Shown: in pieces, positions 1 through 11,251 of the stretch | Layout of the letters: each line of letters starts with the position of its first letter | Position numbering within the stretch: the first letter of the stretch is position 1 | NCBI GenBank assembly: GCA_002917075.1 | Contig: NTMA01000003.1 | Location: forward strand, 744,001-808,000 | From: Hawksworthiomyces lignivorus | Taxonomy: Eukaryota > Ascomycota > Sordariomycetes > Ophiostomatales > Ophiostomataceae | DNA length: 64,000 nt | Direction of reading: 5' to 3' | Program-made: the position numbers and the translations under genes | Notes under the pieces: model-generated | The model's input: the letters and a program-made list of their open reading frames with translations, nothing else | Database searches by the model: none | Told to the model about the DNA's origin: nothing

Positions 1-335
1 CGTTGTATTTTCGATATCAAGAACAGGGATTATTAGTAATTAGGTCATGCCTGGGCACCTCGTGGTTGTGACGGGATTGAAGTGTTCTGGAGGAAGGTGT
101 GTCAATGGCTGCTGAGGAATACCGCTGTCATCCGCCAGGAAAGCGCATGGAATTGTCCCTACGGAGGAGCCAAATGATTAAAAGAAATACGCAATTGTAT
201 GATATGCGGGATATGATACAGGATCAATAATATGCCGGTTACGGTATAATTATTTCTACGTCCGAAGTCCCCTCTTCCTTTGTCGGCTCATGCCGAGGTC
301 CACTTGTAGAACAGACGCCAAATAATCCACCCTTG
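1..335. other. Left-edge intergenic stretch
   Basis: No coding frame of useful length is visible. It is the 3' flank of the alcohol dehydrogenase whose stop codon ends at 336 on the minus strand. The sequence is AT-rich and unremarkable. Confidence 0.6.
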
Positions 336-1721
336 TTATAAGTCGACCCCCTGCCATGACAGAATCGGCTTAATTACCTAGGCGCATCAGTCAGCCTCTG
401 TTAATGATGCTGGAATGGCACTGTGTATTGTCTTCAGGGTAGCATAATTGGCATAGCGATAGTAGTACTCACTTGTCCTGATTTTAGGTCCGCTAAGGCT
501 GTGTTCAAGCTCTCCGCGGGATACACCTTGGAGATCTTGTCGATGGGGAACTTGCCCTCGTGGAAGAGTTCAACGAGCCGGGGAATCAACTAATGGGGTT
601 GATTGATAGTTAGTTAGGGTCTATCTTCCTAGGCCACATATGTCCGACGCACCTTTTGTGGGTTGGCGAATCCTTCAATCACCCCGACGACGCGCTTGCA
701 GGACGTCAACAAGTCTAATGCATTGAGCTGCAGGTCTGCAGTTGGAGGGGGTACGCCGACGAGAGCAAGCGTTCCATCGTGTGAGAGTGCCTGAAAAGCG
801 GAGTTGAGGATGAAGGGTAAACCCGTAGTGTCGATGATCTTGTCGATGCCATCCGGGAAAAGAGCTCGCAGCCCAGTATTAAGGTCCTTGGTCGTACCCG
901 TGTTCACTACATGAGTTGCACCGAGAGACAGTGCCGTATCTAGCTTGGCCTCCACGATGTCGACGGCAACAATAGCTCTGGCACCACATACTTTAGCTGC
1001 CATGACGGCAGCGAGGCCGACCGCGCCAACCCCTAGCACTGCCACCGTATCCGCCGATGATGGTTTGAGTACGTTGAAGATAGTACCTGCGCCCGTCAGG
1101 TAGCCGCATGCCAGAGGCGCCAGGAAGCGAAGCTCCTCCTCTTGCGCGGCTCCAATCTTGACAACGCACCGCTGTGCCACAACGGCCAATTTGCTGAGCG
1201 ATGACTGCCCGAAGAACTGTCCGTGCACCGGCGTTCCGTCAGGGAGCCTTATCGGCGATTTGACACCGTCACCACCAAGACGCGTCGTGAGGAAGTTGAT
1301 TTTGGTCGCGTTGATGCAGGCACCCATGCGGTCGTCTCTACAGGATCGGCAAGCGTAACAATTGTGTACGGAGAGGATGACTACATCGCCAGGAGATAGG
1401 GATTTGTCAATTACCCCGGAGCCAACATGGCGGACGATACCAACACCTTCGTGGCCGAGCACGGCAGGAAAACTGCCAACCGGCATGCCACCCTGCTGCA
1501 CAACAATGTCCTATAGCACATCTCAGTTAACGGCTTAAATAGTCCAAGTAGAAATGAGCGGATTGCATCGCCTTTACCGTATGACAAATCCCCGTATACT
1601 TTATCTCAACCAAAACCTCATCTTCTTTCACTTCGTCGAGAACAACATCGCGCAATGTAAAGGGGGCGCCAACTTTATCCACCACGTAAGCTTTAGTCTG
1701 AACGTTTGTAAATGCACTCAT
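336..1721 (-). CDS. Zinc-dependent (aryl-)alcohol dehydrogenase
   Basis: Four exons, 1721-1578, 1510-653, 589-473 and 377-336, give a 386-residue medium-chain dehydrogenase. The catalytic zinc site is visible as GICHTD (Cys46), GHE (67-69) and Cys183. The structural zinc cysteines are 99, 102, 105 and 113. The Rossmann motif GVGAVG lies at 208-213. Such enzymes oxidise primary, often benzylic, alcohols to aldehydes with NAD(P)+ in the cytosol. All three introns are phase 0 with GT-AG ends, and the first splits the ICHT-D motif exactly. The start MSAF is chosen because the frame then begins at the usual distance before the GroES-like fold; an upstream ATG would only add a non-homologous leader. 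Next to the decarboxylase and P450 it could oxidise a hydroxymethyl-aromatic. The substrate is inferred; the family is secure. Confidence 0.93.
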
Positions 1722-2011
1722 TGTGGGTGGATATGAGCAAGATGAATAGCTACCACATCCATCCATTACGCTGTGGGGTACTGCCGGTCTTTAATAATTA
1801 TTGAACTGCGGCTATGATTCCGACGTTATGGTATGCTCTCCTTAATCACGCGAGTCCCCACGCCCAAGGAGGGGTCGTCGGATCTATCTCTTAGGAGGTC
1901 CAGCTTGGCAGGCTATTCTCTATCTATACAACACGCAATCATAATTTACTAGCAAGAAATAAAAGTATTGTTCTCATTCACTATCTGTGTGTAACCGAAT
2001 GGGTGATACGT

Positions 2012-3019
2012 TTAATCCTTCAGACGCGGGAACAACGCAAGCGCATTCTCGCGGTTGATAGCATTGAGCATGTTGGAATCTATAAACTTATACTTGTCCA
2101 TGCGGCTGGTATGGTACTCAATAATACCATTGTGCGCGTATGGTGCATCGCTCCCGTACAAGATATGCCCAGGCTTGCAAAATGTCTCCAGAATGCGAAG
2201 CACGTTCTCGGAGCCTGAGACGGCAGTATCGTAGTACAAATTGCGGGCATCTTCCCAGAAGTCATTGATATCTTCTTCGGTCTTATAGAGGACGCTCGCC
2301 GGGCGTGACAGCAGGTACGGAAGGGTACCGCCTGCGTGAGAGAGGATGATCTTGCAGTTGGGATTGTTGCGCACCGTCTTGTTATACAACATATCGACGA
2401 CCGTCTGCGTAGTCTCCATAGGATATCGAATCACAGGTTGAGGCACACCGCTAATCAGGTTAGTGTCCACCGGATGCGTTGGGTGAATGAAGACAACTGC
2501 CGAGCGGCGGTTGAGCTCAGCCCAGATATCCTTGAAGTCCGGGTGTCCGAGATAGTGGTTGTCCGGGCCATAGCGACTAAAGAGGGTAATTCCATCGGCC
2601 TTGAGCACGTCGAGGGAGTAGGCAATCTCTTTGAGAGCCAACTCTTTGTCGATAATGTTGGGTAGCGCCGCGAAGAACCCATATTTCTTGGGGTTCTCGT
2701 CTCGAAGCTTGGCCGCAAATTCGTTGGCGTCACGGGCGAGCTTGGCAGATGCTTGCGGGTCCTTGAGGATGCAAGCTCCTGGGGCCGTGAGGGAGAGGAT
2801 GGACGTGGAAACCCCAAACTTCTTCTCTACGACTGCTTCAGTCTCTGCATTCCACTGCGGAACTTCCCAGCCTGACGGGTCTCCACCTGAAGAAATGACG
2901 GCTGTAAAATCATGTCAGCCAAGTTTTCAATATTCAGGTAGAGCTAAAGGGACATCCCTACCCTCTCTGTAGAAGTCGGGCACATAGTGGTGGTGGACGT
3001 CGATTCTGTTGGCGCTCAT
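2012..3019 (-). CDS. Amidohydrolase decarboxylase, 6-methylsalicylate decarboxylase-like
   Basis: Two exons (3019-2962, 2901-2012; phase-1 intron of 60 nt) encode 315 residues of the ACMSD-type amidohydrolase superfamily. The metal site is visible: HxH at His9-His11, His159 in IHPTH, His208 in LSHAGG and Asp271 in YGSDAP. These are cofactor-independent, metal-dependent decarboxylases with a TIM-barrel fold. Among fungal members, the GGDPSGW segment after the first exon and the pattern around the metal ligands resemble 6-methylsalicylate decarboxylases of the PatG type, which yield m-cresol. It diverges from the BVMO gene over a 396-bp promoter carrying an 18-bp direct repeat. It could instead act on another ortho-hydroxy benzoate; the exact substrate cannot be read from sequence alone. 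Confidence 0.9.
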
Positions 3020-3127
3020 GTTGAATTTTTTTTTTGAAATTGATATGATTTGAAATGAAAGTCTTTGGTTGGAAAACTTGAAATTGAGCGCGTACGACTC
3101 AGTTTGTATATCATCACATTCTTGTGA

Positions 3128-3188
3128 CCCCGGATTCTCTCCCCAGCATGTATTCGCATGTTCTCGCAAGCCCCGGATTTCCTCCCCA
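3128..3188. promoter_or_regulatory. Direct repeat in divergent promoter
   Basis: Two 18-bp copies, at 3128-3145 and 3171-3188, begin CCCCGGATT and end CTCCCCA and differ at two positions. They sit between the divergent decarboxylase and BVMO genes. A third CCCCGG lies near 3275. The core fits either a Zn2Cys6 half-site or a CreA-type site (SYGGRG read on the other strand). Which protein binds is unknown. Confidence 0.5.
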
Positions 3189-3415
3189 CTCCTCCGCAAT
3201 TCCTTATTACATGGTCACAAGTCCCGACAGGCAGAAACGCTACCGGATCACTCTCCGCACAGCAATTTCACACCCCGGCTCCGCACCCGGTTGTTTTCGA
3301 TGAGACATGCGAAAACTCTATGAATATCGTGGTATTCTGCTGTCATGTCGGTGATTCTTCTGATTCTCTTCTTACAGCCATCAACTTACTATAGCTTATT
3401 TTACTTCCATACATC

Positions 3416-4885
3416 ATGAGCGACAACGAGTGTAAAAATTCTTACGATGTCGTCATTATCGGTGCTGGCATTTCCGGCATCAATGCGGCCCATCATATAC
3501 AGAAGAAACTGCCTCATCTTCGTTACGCCATTTTAGAAGACCGCAGTTCAATTGGAGGCACGTGGGATCTCTTCCGCTACCCGGGCATCCGCTCCGACAC
3601 AGATCTCCACTCATTCGGCTTTGGTTGGAACCCGTGGGAAGAGAATCGAGCTATCGCGGATGGTGCATCTATTGTGCGCTACCTGAGAAGTTCCGCCGAG
3701 AAAGACGGCATCATTTCAAAAATCCAATTCGAAAGTCGTGTTATCTCTGCAAGCTGGAAGACCGAGTCTCAATCGTGGTGTCTCGCTGTCAATCAGTCCA
3801 GCCGTGAAGTCAAAATTCGAGGACGCTTCTTGATCCTAGCAACAGGCTATTACGACTACAAACAGCCATTACGGCCCGACATCCCTGGACTTGACAGTCC
3901 CCAGTTCAAGGGGAAGATCATCCACCCCCAATTTTGGCCTGAAGACTTGGACTACTATGGCAAAGACGTTGTCATAATTGGAAGCGGAGCCACGGCAATT
4001 ACACTGCTTCCTGCCATGGCCAAGCGCGCGAAGTCGGTGACTATGCTGCAGCGAAGTCCAACGTACATCATGTCTATCAACAACGAAACGGGCAATTCGT
4101 GGTTCCACAAGCTTCTACCGCGAGCGTGGTCATTCAAACTAAGTCGAATCTATTTCATGTGGATGACGGCCTTGACATATTACTTCTGCCGCGCGTTTCC
4201 AACGAAGTCCCGCGCTATGCTGCTGAGTAAGGTGGCCGAGCAGCTCCCCGAAGAAGTACCAATGGATCCTCATTTCCAGCCGAAGTACCGACCCTGGGAT
4301 CAGCGGTTATGCTTCACGCCGAACGGGGACTTCTTTGAGAGTCTGCGTGCCGGTAAAGCCCATGTGGAGACTGGTATCGTGAAGTCGCTCACAGAGGATA
4401 CTATCATGCTAGAGTCAGGCCATCAGCTCAAGGCAGATATTATAGTTACGGCCACGGGACTCAAGCTTGGCCTAGGAGGGCATATCAAGTTTCATGTAGA
4501 TGGAGAACCGGTCGACCTAGCGGATAGATTCGCATGGCGTGCTGCTCTACTCCAAGATATCCCCAATCTGGCATTCATGATGGGCTATGTCAATGCGTCG
4601 TGGACATTGGGCTCGGAGGTGACGTCGGAGCTGATTTGCCGACTTCTTCACCGTATGGAGAAGACTGGACAAAGCATCGTTGTTCCACATCCTGCACGAG
4701 GAGCTGTTCTCCGGCCCCAGCCACTTTGGGATCTAAAGGCTACGTACGTGAAAGAGTCGCAAAAAAGCATGCCCAGCTGTAGCGATATTGGGCCCTGGAA
4801 AGGACGGAAGAATTATCTGGTGGATTGGTGGCGGGCTTGTTATGGGACTCTTACTCAAGATCTCGAGTATTCAGGTAAACCATAG
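3416..4885 (+). CDS. FAD-dependent Baeyer-Villiger-type monooxygenase (EthA/AlmA-like)
   Basis: A single exon encodes 489 residues of a class B flavin monooxygenase. The FAD-binding GAGISG is at 16-21 and the NADPH-binding GSGATA at 189-194. Between them lies a perfect Baeyer-Villiger fingerprint, F164-x-G-xxx-H170-xxx-W174-P. The C-terminal block YVNASWTLGSE is typical of the EthA/AlmA group rather than of steroid or cyclohexanone monooxygenases. The enzyme inserts one oxygen atom next to a carbonyl, or oxidises a heteroatom, using NADPH and O2. It is transcribed away from the decarboxylase and is followed after 189 bp by the ALDH on the same strand. The lack of introns contrasts with its neighbours. 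The substrate is unknown; an aryl ketone or aldehyde intermediate is a guess. Confidence 0.92.
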   Translation: MSDNECKNSYDVVIIGAGISGINAAHHIQKKLPHLRYAILEDRSSIGGTWDLFRYPGIRSDTDLHSFGFGWNPWEENRAIADGASIVRYLRSSAEKDGIISKIQFESRVISASWKTESQSWCLAVNQSSREVKIRGRFLILATGYYDYKQPLRPDIPGLDSPQFKGKIIHPQFWPEDLDYYGKDVVIIGSGATAITLLPAMAKRAKSVTMLQRSPTYIMSINNETGNSWFHKLLPRAWSFKLSRIYFMWMTALTYYFCRAFPTKSRAMLLSKVAEQLPEEVPMDPHFQPKYRPWDQRLCFTPNGDFFESLRAGKAHVETGIVKSLTEDTIMLESGHQLKADIIVTATGLKLGLGGHIKFHVDGEPVDLADRFAWRAALLQDIPNLAFMMGYVNASWTLGSEVTSELICRLLHRMEKTGQSIVVPHPARGAVLRPQPLWDLKATYVKESQKSMPSCSDIGPWKGRKNYLVDWWRACYGTLTQDLEYSGKP

Positions 4886-5074
4886 TAGCGGAGTCTGCTA
4901 CCTAAAGAGAACTCCAAGCGACAGTGGTGAAACTTTGTGAGTTGGGATATTGCTGGTGGGATCTGCTCCGAAGGGCGGCTTCTCATCCGAATGTATATTA
5001 AGGAGGTCGTAGAGTATCTAGAATGTTCAATCAATAGAGTCGATAGTTTCTTCTAAGCGAATTGTGTACACAAA

Positions 5075-6693
5075 ATGTCGTCATCATACCAGCCCGTAAC
5101 CATGTGGATAGACAACCAATCTATCCAGTCTGATATAGTATTCCCTGTCACCAATCACGGGAGCGGTATGTCCACTTCAGCCTTTGGTGTGACTACAGAT
5201 ATTGCTAAAAGAGCTATCGAAAGCAGCCACCTTGCCTTTCAAACATGGAGAGCGACAACACCTTGGGAACGACGAAGCTTGTTTCTACGAGCAGCCCAGC
5301 TTCTCGACGAGCGTAGAGACGATGTCGCTCGTCTTTTGAGAGTGTGTTGCATGGGCCACTGACCAATTGAAAATCATTTTTTTCGCTGACATGCTATGAT
5401 TAAAGGTTGAGACAGCCATAGACGACTTCATGGTTCACGTAATCAACATCCAAACATCCATCGACCTGCTTCAGGAGCTGGCTTCCCAAGTCCTGCATGC
5501 CGCTGAAGGAACCCTTCTGCCGAGCAAGGCTAGCTCTGATACTATGATCATGGTAGTTAAGGAGCCAATCGGTGTACAGCTAGCCGTTGCTCCCTGGAAC
5601 GCGTCGTTGCTCCTGGGCATGCGTTCCGTCGCAACACCAATTGCTTGTGGCAACACTGCGATACTAAAGGCATCAGAACTGAGTCCGGCCGTACACAACT
5701 TCATAGGCGTTTTGTTTTCCGATGCAGGATTTCCACCGGGCGTCCTCAATGTCATTCAACATCGCAGAGAGGATGCAGCGGAGTGCCTAGATTTACTCAT
5801 AGGCTATGATCGCGTGCGCAAAGTTAACTTTACAGGTAGCACGGCAGTTGGAAAGATTGTCGCGAGTAAGGCGGCGCAGCATTGCAAGCCGGTCCTGTTG
5901 GAACTCGGCGGCAAGTCTCCTCAAATTGTTCTAGGAGACGCAGATCTCGATCGTGCAGCTCAGGCTGCCGTTCTCGGAGCATTCTCTCACGTAAGTAATG
6001 CAAGATATTAGATGAAACTTAAAATATTGTACTAACCTCTGGCCTGATATGCCCAGCACGGACAAGTTTGTATGTCGACTGAGCGAATCATTGTTAGCGA
6101 AGTAATTATAGATCGTTTCGCAGTCAAACTTGTCGAAGCTATGACGAAAATGACTGTAAGCCCCGGTGCAACTGAGCAGAACGCGTCTAAGGTAGTCAAG
6201 CTCGTCACAGACGCCGTCAGCCAAGGCGCCCGGTATCTCGGTGGTGCGGTTATCCGTCAGACTGGATCTCATATCTCTCCTTGTATTCTCACAGGTGTCA
6301 CAAGAGACATGGAAATCTGGCATACGGAGACATTCGCACCTATTTCGATTCTCGTACCATTCAGCGACCAGGATATGGCGGTGAAGCTGGCTAATGATTC
6401 CGCGTATGGCCTTTCTGCCAGCATCTTCACTTCCAACATTCCTCAAGCTCTTGCAATAGCTAGAAAGCTAGAAAGTGGAGCTGTACATATCAATTCTATG
6501 ACTATACATGATGAAGCACACATGCCGCATGGGGGAGTGAAAAGTAGCGGCTGGGGTAGATTTGGCGTTCCATGGGGTATGATTTCAATTTTATTTTGGT
6601 GCTTTATTCCCTCTCCCCTTTCTCCCCCTCCCACTAACGACTGTAGGGTTCGCTGAGTTCACTCAGACAAAGACAATTACTGTGTCGCCATAA
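5075..6693 (+). CDS. Aldehyde dehydrogenase, salicylaldehyde dehydrogenase-like
   Basis: Four exons (5075-5341, 5406-5990, 6057-6576, 6647-6693) give a 472-residue NAD(P)+-dependent ALDH. Seen directly are Asn154 in APWN, the FTGST cofactor loop at 231-235, general base Glu255 in LELGG, and nucleophile Cys289 in GQVC. The last exon supplies the usual short GFAEFTQTK tail. The third intron splits a glycine codon, the others are phase 0, and all are GT-AG. The length and the GQVCMSTER block match fungal and bacterial salicylaldehyde/vanillin-type dehydrogenases better than betaine-aldehyde enzymes. It would convert an aromatic aldehyde to the acid and so follow the alcohol dehydrogenase in one pathway. 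The aromatic preference is inferred from family resemblance and context. Confidence 0.92.
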
Positions 6694-7299
6694 TTCCTCT
6701 GCGCAACAATCATCTCGGAGAGCCCAAGCGCTGTCAACTACTGTAAAAGATTCAACTGATCTAAATGATTATTCCGTGTTGCGATTTCCCGGCAATATAT
6801 TAATGTCTTTCGAAGAGACATATCTCACTTTTAACCTAGCAGAAATTTGTGGCAGTATCCAGCAAACTCTAGTATCAAAACAAGTAGTTTTTTTTTTGTG
6901 CTTTAGTCTATAGACGAAATAAAATATTCAGCTGATTTCGATAGAAAACAAAAGGCATAGTCATCTGATTTAATTATTTCCAATATTTAAATCTTCTTGC
7001 AGTTCTTAACATCCAAAGACTTCTCCTCCCCCAGCGCCAATCCCACAGACAGACACCTCGTGAGCCTACTTCGAAATACATAGTTATCGAAATCCAAGTA
7101 GCTGAGGCCTCCGAAAAAGTCGTCATACAGGTTTGTTAACTGTCTGAAGGTGCAATTTCTAGTACCTTTCCGTAAGTAATAAAGCTCCAATGCAAAAGAA
7201 AGGGCATTGTGCATCTTTATACTTGCAAAGTACAAGCATAAGGATAGAGTATCCATTCGTTGTTTTGAGAGTGAAAAAGCGATACTGGTATGAACATGG
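6694..7299. other. Intergenic, convergent 3' ends
   Basis: AT-rich sequence between the 3' ends of the ALDH and the P450. A minus-strand open frame at 6987-7313 runs over the P450 end, shows no recognisable domain and is not called. Confidence 0.6.
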
Positions 7300-8961
7300 C
7301 TATAACTTATCAAACTCTACCCCAATATGGTTAAGGAAGGGTTCATGGTCCTTCTCATAGGTGTTTCCTTCTCTCCCAATCACTTCGCGTACCCAAGGGC
7401 CACGAGGGTTAAACGAAGCCTTAAAAGGCAAAGCCCGCATAACTAGTCCGTATGTGCATGCAATAGGATCAACGGTGATAGGCTCTCCTGTCTCACTAGA
7501 TAGGCCAGCCTTTATGTCGAACGACCAGAGCAGCTGCGCGATGACGATCCAAATGACGTTGCGGGCAAAGTATCGGCCAGGACAAGTCCGTCTTCCATAG
7601 CCGAAAGCAGCAGCTGGCAAGGCTTTGAGCGTCCTGCCATTCTTCTCTAGCTAGCGATCGGGTATGAAATTGTCGGGGTTTGGGCCGAACACAGCCTCCT
7701 CTCGCGAGATTGTCCAGACGTTGGGCACAATAACCGATCCTTTAGGAATGGTATATCCTTTGTAGGTAGCCTCCTCTCTGTTCAAATGGGGGACACCCTC
7801 GGGACCTGCTGGTCGCCAGCGGAATATCTCCTCGACAATAGCAGAGATGTACGGAAGGTTTGGCTTGTCCTCCGGCATGGGGAGGCGGCCACGCCCGACA
7901 ACGGTATCCAACTCTTCGCGTGCTCTGGCGATAAATCCTTCATCCTGTGTGATACAAGCCATCACAAACCAGATCAAGCTGTCTGTCGTGCCGTCCAGCG
8001 CGGCATCGATCATGGTTCCTAGTTCAAACGCCAGCTCGTCCAAGGGCATGTTGAGGCCGTCCTTTTCAACGGCCATTTTGAGATACTTGGATATATTCCA
8101 GGCATCCGACGTCAGGCCCTTCCGAAAGTTTTTGCTGCGCAGATTATATTTGGTCGTGTAGTGGTTCTCAGCCTTGGCCTGCCACGGTGCCAGAAAGCCA
8201 GGCAGGTTGTTAAGCACCGGGAACTGGTCGACAATGTGTGCACCGACCTGAATATAATCGGAGAATTCCTCGTTCAGTTCAACAACAGCGCGGAGCACAG
8301 GGTCGTTATAGTCTTCTATGCGGAAGCCATACAATAATACATGAATAGTGCTGGCGACGGCCCGCTGAAAATGGCCCTGGACGTTAGCACCTGCGCCGCC
8401 AGCATTCTCCAAGAGATCATGCATCAGCTGCTTTGATTCCAGAGCCTGGATAGGGAGATACGCGGCTGCTGGCGTTGCGTTTAATACCGAGACTTGCAGT
8501 CTTTGATGTTGTCGAAATTGCTCTGTGTAATTCATCATGAGAATGTTCAGACCTTTTAAGGCCAGCTCCGTCGCTAGCTGCAGTTCCCAATCGAATTAGC
8601 TCGAGTTTAGCGCACATAGTGCTTTGCTATAGGAAAAATGAAAGTGCAGCCTTACGAAAAGACGTGGTCGGTCAGAAAATGTAGCGCCACGCTTCGCTAA
8701 GAGATCGTGGGCTACCTCAGACGTGGACAATATGATGACAGGCTGCCCAAGCATATTGACGTAGACGATAGGTCCATGCTCCCTACTCCATTCACGATAC
8801 GTCCGCCAGCCGTGAGATTTCGGCGCCTGGTGGATGTTCCCAATTATTGGTAGTGGCTTAGGCCCTGGTGGCAGAGGTAACAGCGATGTTGATTTACGCC
8901 GCGTTACAATATATAGTCCTATCAATAGTGTAACAAGGACAGCGTACGTCACAAAATGCAT
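7300..8961 (-). pseudogene. Cytochrome P450 with in-frame TAG (probable pseudogene)
   Basis: Two exons (8961-8656, 8577-7300) would give 527 residues. An N-terminal membrane anchor is followed by the hinge LPLPPGPKPLP. The I-helix DGTTD, the ExxR motif EEIFR, the meander, and a perfect heme loop FGYGRRTCPG with Cys434 are all present. Codon 411 (7653-7651) is TAG within PDR-stop-LEKNGR, where this family has Trp. Reading continues in the same frame to the natural stop with no other lesion. The change from TGG is one G-to-A step, equal to C-to-T at CpA on the other strand. No intron can hide the stop, because both flanking segments align without a gap. The truncated product would lack the heme cysteine. 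It resembles CYP families that hydroxylate m-cresol or aflatoxin-type substrates, but I cannot place the subfamily. Readthrough or a base error remain alternatives. Confidence 0.85.
7651..7653 (-). other. Premature TAG codon in the P450
   Basis: The stop interrupts the conserved F-x-P-x-R-W block 23 codons before the heme cysteine. The next codon is CTA, so the context reads TAG CTA. The frame is otherwise continuous on both sides. Confidence 0.85.
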
Positions 8962-10200
8962 GTCAGTTGAAACGGACGGAGAAGCTCTCTCGTAGATAAA
9001 TCTAGATATCCGTGGCAGAAGCAGCTTCTCCTTGGCTGCAAACGAGATTTGAAAGTATATGTATTAAGATGTCGGATTGAAGATGTTTCGCCAGGCTAAT
9101 CAACAAAATAATTTGCAAGAATAGTCGGAATATGCAGTTTGATCCTTTTTGTACCGCCCGGTTGGTAAAACTGCGTAGCTAAGTGTGTGGTCTTGATCGG
9201 CGCTCATAACTACAAATCGGTCTTAGGTACTCGGAGACATTGGCGAGCTGATCCATCTCCACTATCAGCTGGTCCTAAATAGAAGCCAGTACTCCAACTA
9301 ATCTAGCCAATTGGGACAGCGACGTTAGGCAGCCCGATGCACTGAAATCCTGCCGTATTACGGAAGGCAATTAGCGCTGACAGACACATAAAGGACAGCG
9401 CACATACGAGTAATTACGCCGAGACAATATCGCTCAAACTTCCGCCATAGCTGAGTTCAACGAAGGTATGAAGGTTGAGAAATAAATCCATAGATTTACA
9501 GATGCGATCATTTTTTTTCTCATCCTGTGCATTATTCTCGCTTAGGTAATTCGTAACTCGGACGTCAAGGGCGGGCAAGTGTGGTTTCTAAAGGAAAAGT
9601 GCCGAGCACCATGTATCCAGACTCGTAGTAACGAGATGTCGTTCTACCGCTTCTTTTTAAGAAATGCCATTTGCATCGCCGTACATGAAGCATTTGTGCG
9701 ACGAATAAGACTGCGCACCCGAAAAGCCACACCTTAGAAACAATGCCATTAGCGACTAGGAGAAAGTCACTCTTACAGCTCTTATTTAGCCCGAAGGAAA
9801 ACAAAACACAAACTGGTAGATTGTGGAAATAAAAAAAAATAAAAAATAAAAAAAAAACTATCTTGTCTCTCTAACTCTATATTACATACATTTGAGAATA
9901 TGGATACACAAATATTAAAAAAAAATCTTCCACTGCCACAATATTAACCATCTAACTAGCTACCCTCTTCTTCACACGAGCTTCTTTGTGTAAAGGCTAT
10001 GGCGCTATGTGGATTACAATTGTACTCCACGTGAATAATTGTCACCGCCATGCTACAGCTTCTTGCTAAAATGGCAAAGTACTACATCCCCAGCACAAGT
10101 TTTGAGCCAGCTCTCAATGGCGGCATGACGAATTAACTAGCTGGAGCCCGTAGGTACCGCGGATCTGCCTCTTCTCGCTAGGAAGCCAGATCGCCTGGGA
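8962..10200. other. Intergenic, P450 upstream region
   Basis: About 1.2 kb without a supportable gene. An A-rich tract lies near 9831-9857. A short minus-strand frame at 9565-9804 has no domain and biased composition and is left out. The part next to 8961 presumably holds the P450 promoter. Confidence 0.55.
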
Positions 10201-11251
10201 CTAAACTGTTGCTGTTACACCAGGAGAGATATTCTCTAATACATCTATTAGTTCCTTGAAGAATGCCTTTTGTATCTGGGCACCGGATTTGTTGGTGACG
10301 AAATGTGCTGGGCTAGTTTAGAGATCCTATTAGTTACTGTACTCTGGTCGCGATAAGAGAACGTGCTACTCACGTCTGTACATGGCAATTCGTCAAAAAT
10401 TGCCCGTTGCTCTCCGGTCCGGCTAGTACACCGTTTACTAGCTCACGGCTGCCCATTTCCGTTGACCGCGCAAGAAAATCTGGTGGGGCCGTCACTGTGG
10501 ACTCGCGTATGAGATCTGATTTGCAGTAGCTTGGATTGGGCGTGTTAATAATGACAACGGGTTTGCCAGAAGCCTTCATCTGTGAGGCAATCTCACGAAC
10601 TACATAAACGACGAGAAGCTTCGAGACGTTGTAGCGCACATTCATGTCATCCTTTCCAGGTTGGTTGAGGCGGGAAAAGATGGTTCGCTTTTTGTCTGGG
10701 ACAAGTTCCTTTATGGGAGCCATGTAGTGTAGAGCTGAGTTCGGAATGGTGAATCTGGCTGGGAATGGCGATTCACGTAGCTTGGGAAGCAGCAGGAAAA
10801 AGAGGAGGAACTGGGCGATCACATTGATGGCAAGCGTCTTCTCGTTGCCTTCCACAATGCTGAAAGTGGTTGTCATCATACCGGCGTTTGCGAGCACCGC
10901 ATCAACGCGAGGAAGAGTAGTGTTCACTCGATGAGCAAAAGCTTTGATGGAATCAAAACTCGCCAGATCGAGAAGCCAAACTTCGGTGGAGTCCGCAGAT
11001 CTCTTCGTGGAAGCTAGCAGCTCTGACCGCGCCTTTTCGCCCTTTTCGGTATTGCGTACAGCCATAATAAGCTTGCCAACGCCAATTCGGAGAAAATGTC
11101 TGCTAGCCTCAAACCCGAGACCCGTGTTCGCACCAGTTATAATAACTGTAAGGTCAGACAGCCCCGGTCGGCTCTCTGGGTAAGGAAGCGTGACAAATAA
11201 ATTAGAATAAAGAGCGGAGTAAGCTCCGTGAAGGCTGGATAAGACGGACAT
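10201..11251 (-). CDS. Short-chain dehydrogenase/reductase
   Basis: Two exons (11251-10374, 10312-10201; 61-nt intron splitting a Thr codon) encode 329 residues. The cofactor motif TGANTGLG is at 39-46 and NAG at 122-124. The catalytic residues are Ser172 in PNSA, Tyr207 and Lys211 in YNVSK. This is the fungal retinol-dehydrogenase-like SDR group that begins with a short hydrophobic segment ending in VTLPYP. An in-frame ATG at 11392 would add 47 residues without family resemblance. A TATA-like element directly upstream of that ATG (minus strand, about 11393-11398) argues that transcription starts downstream of it, so 11251 is preferred. The gene diverges from the regulator at 11746 and may be its target. 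Substrate unknown. Confidence 0.87.

Noticed and set aside
6987..7313. Minus-strand frame after the P450
   Set aside because: It overlaps the last codons of the P450, has mixed composition and no homology that I recognise.
7651..7653. UAG recoded as an amino acid in this organism
   Set aside because: Several intact genes here end in TAG at the expected C-terminus (for example the SDR ending at 10201, the CYSTM-like gene and the regulator ending at 30350), so general reassignment is not possible.
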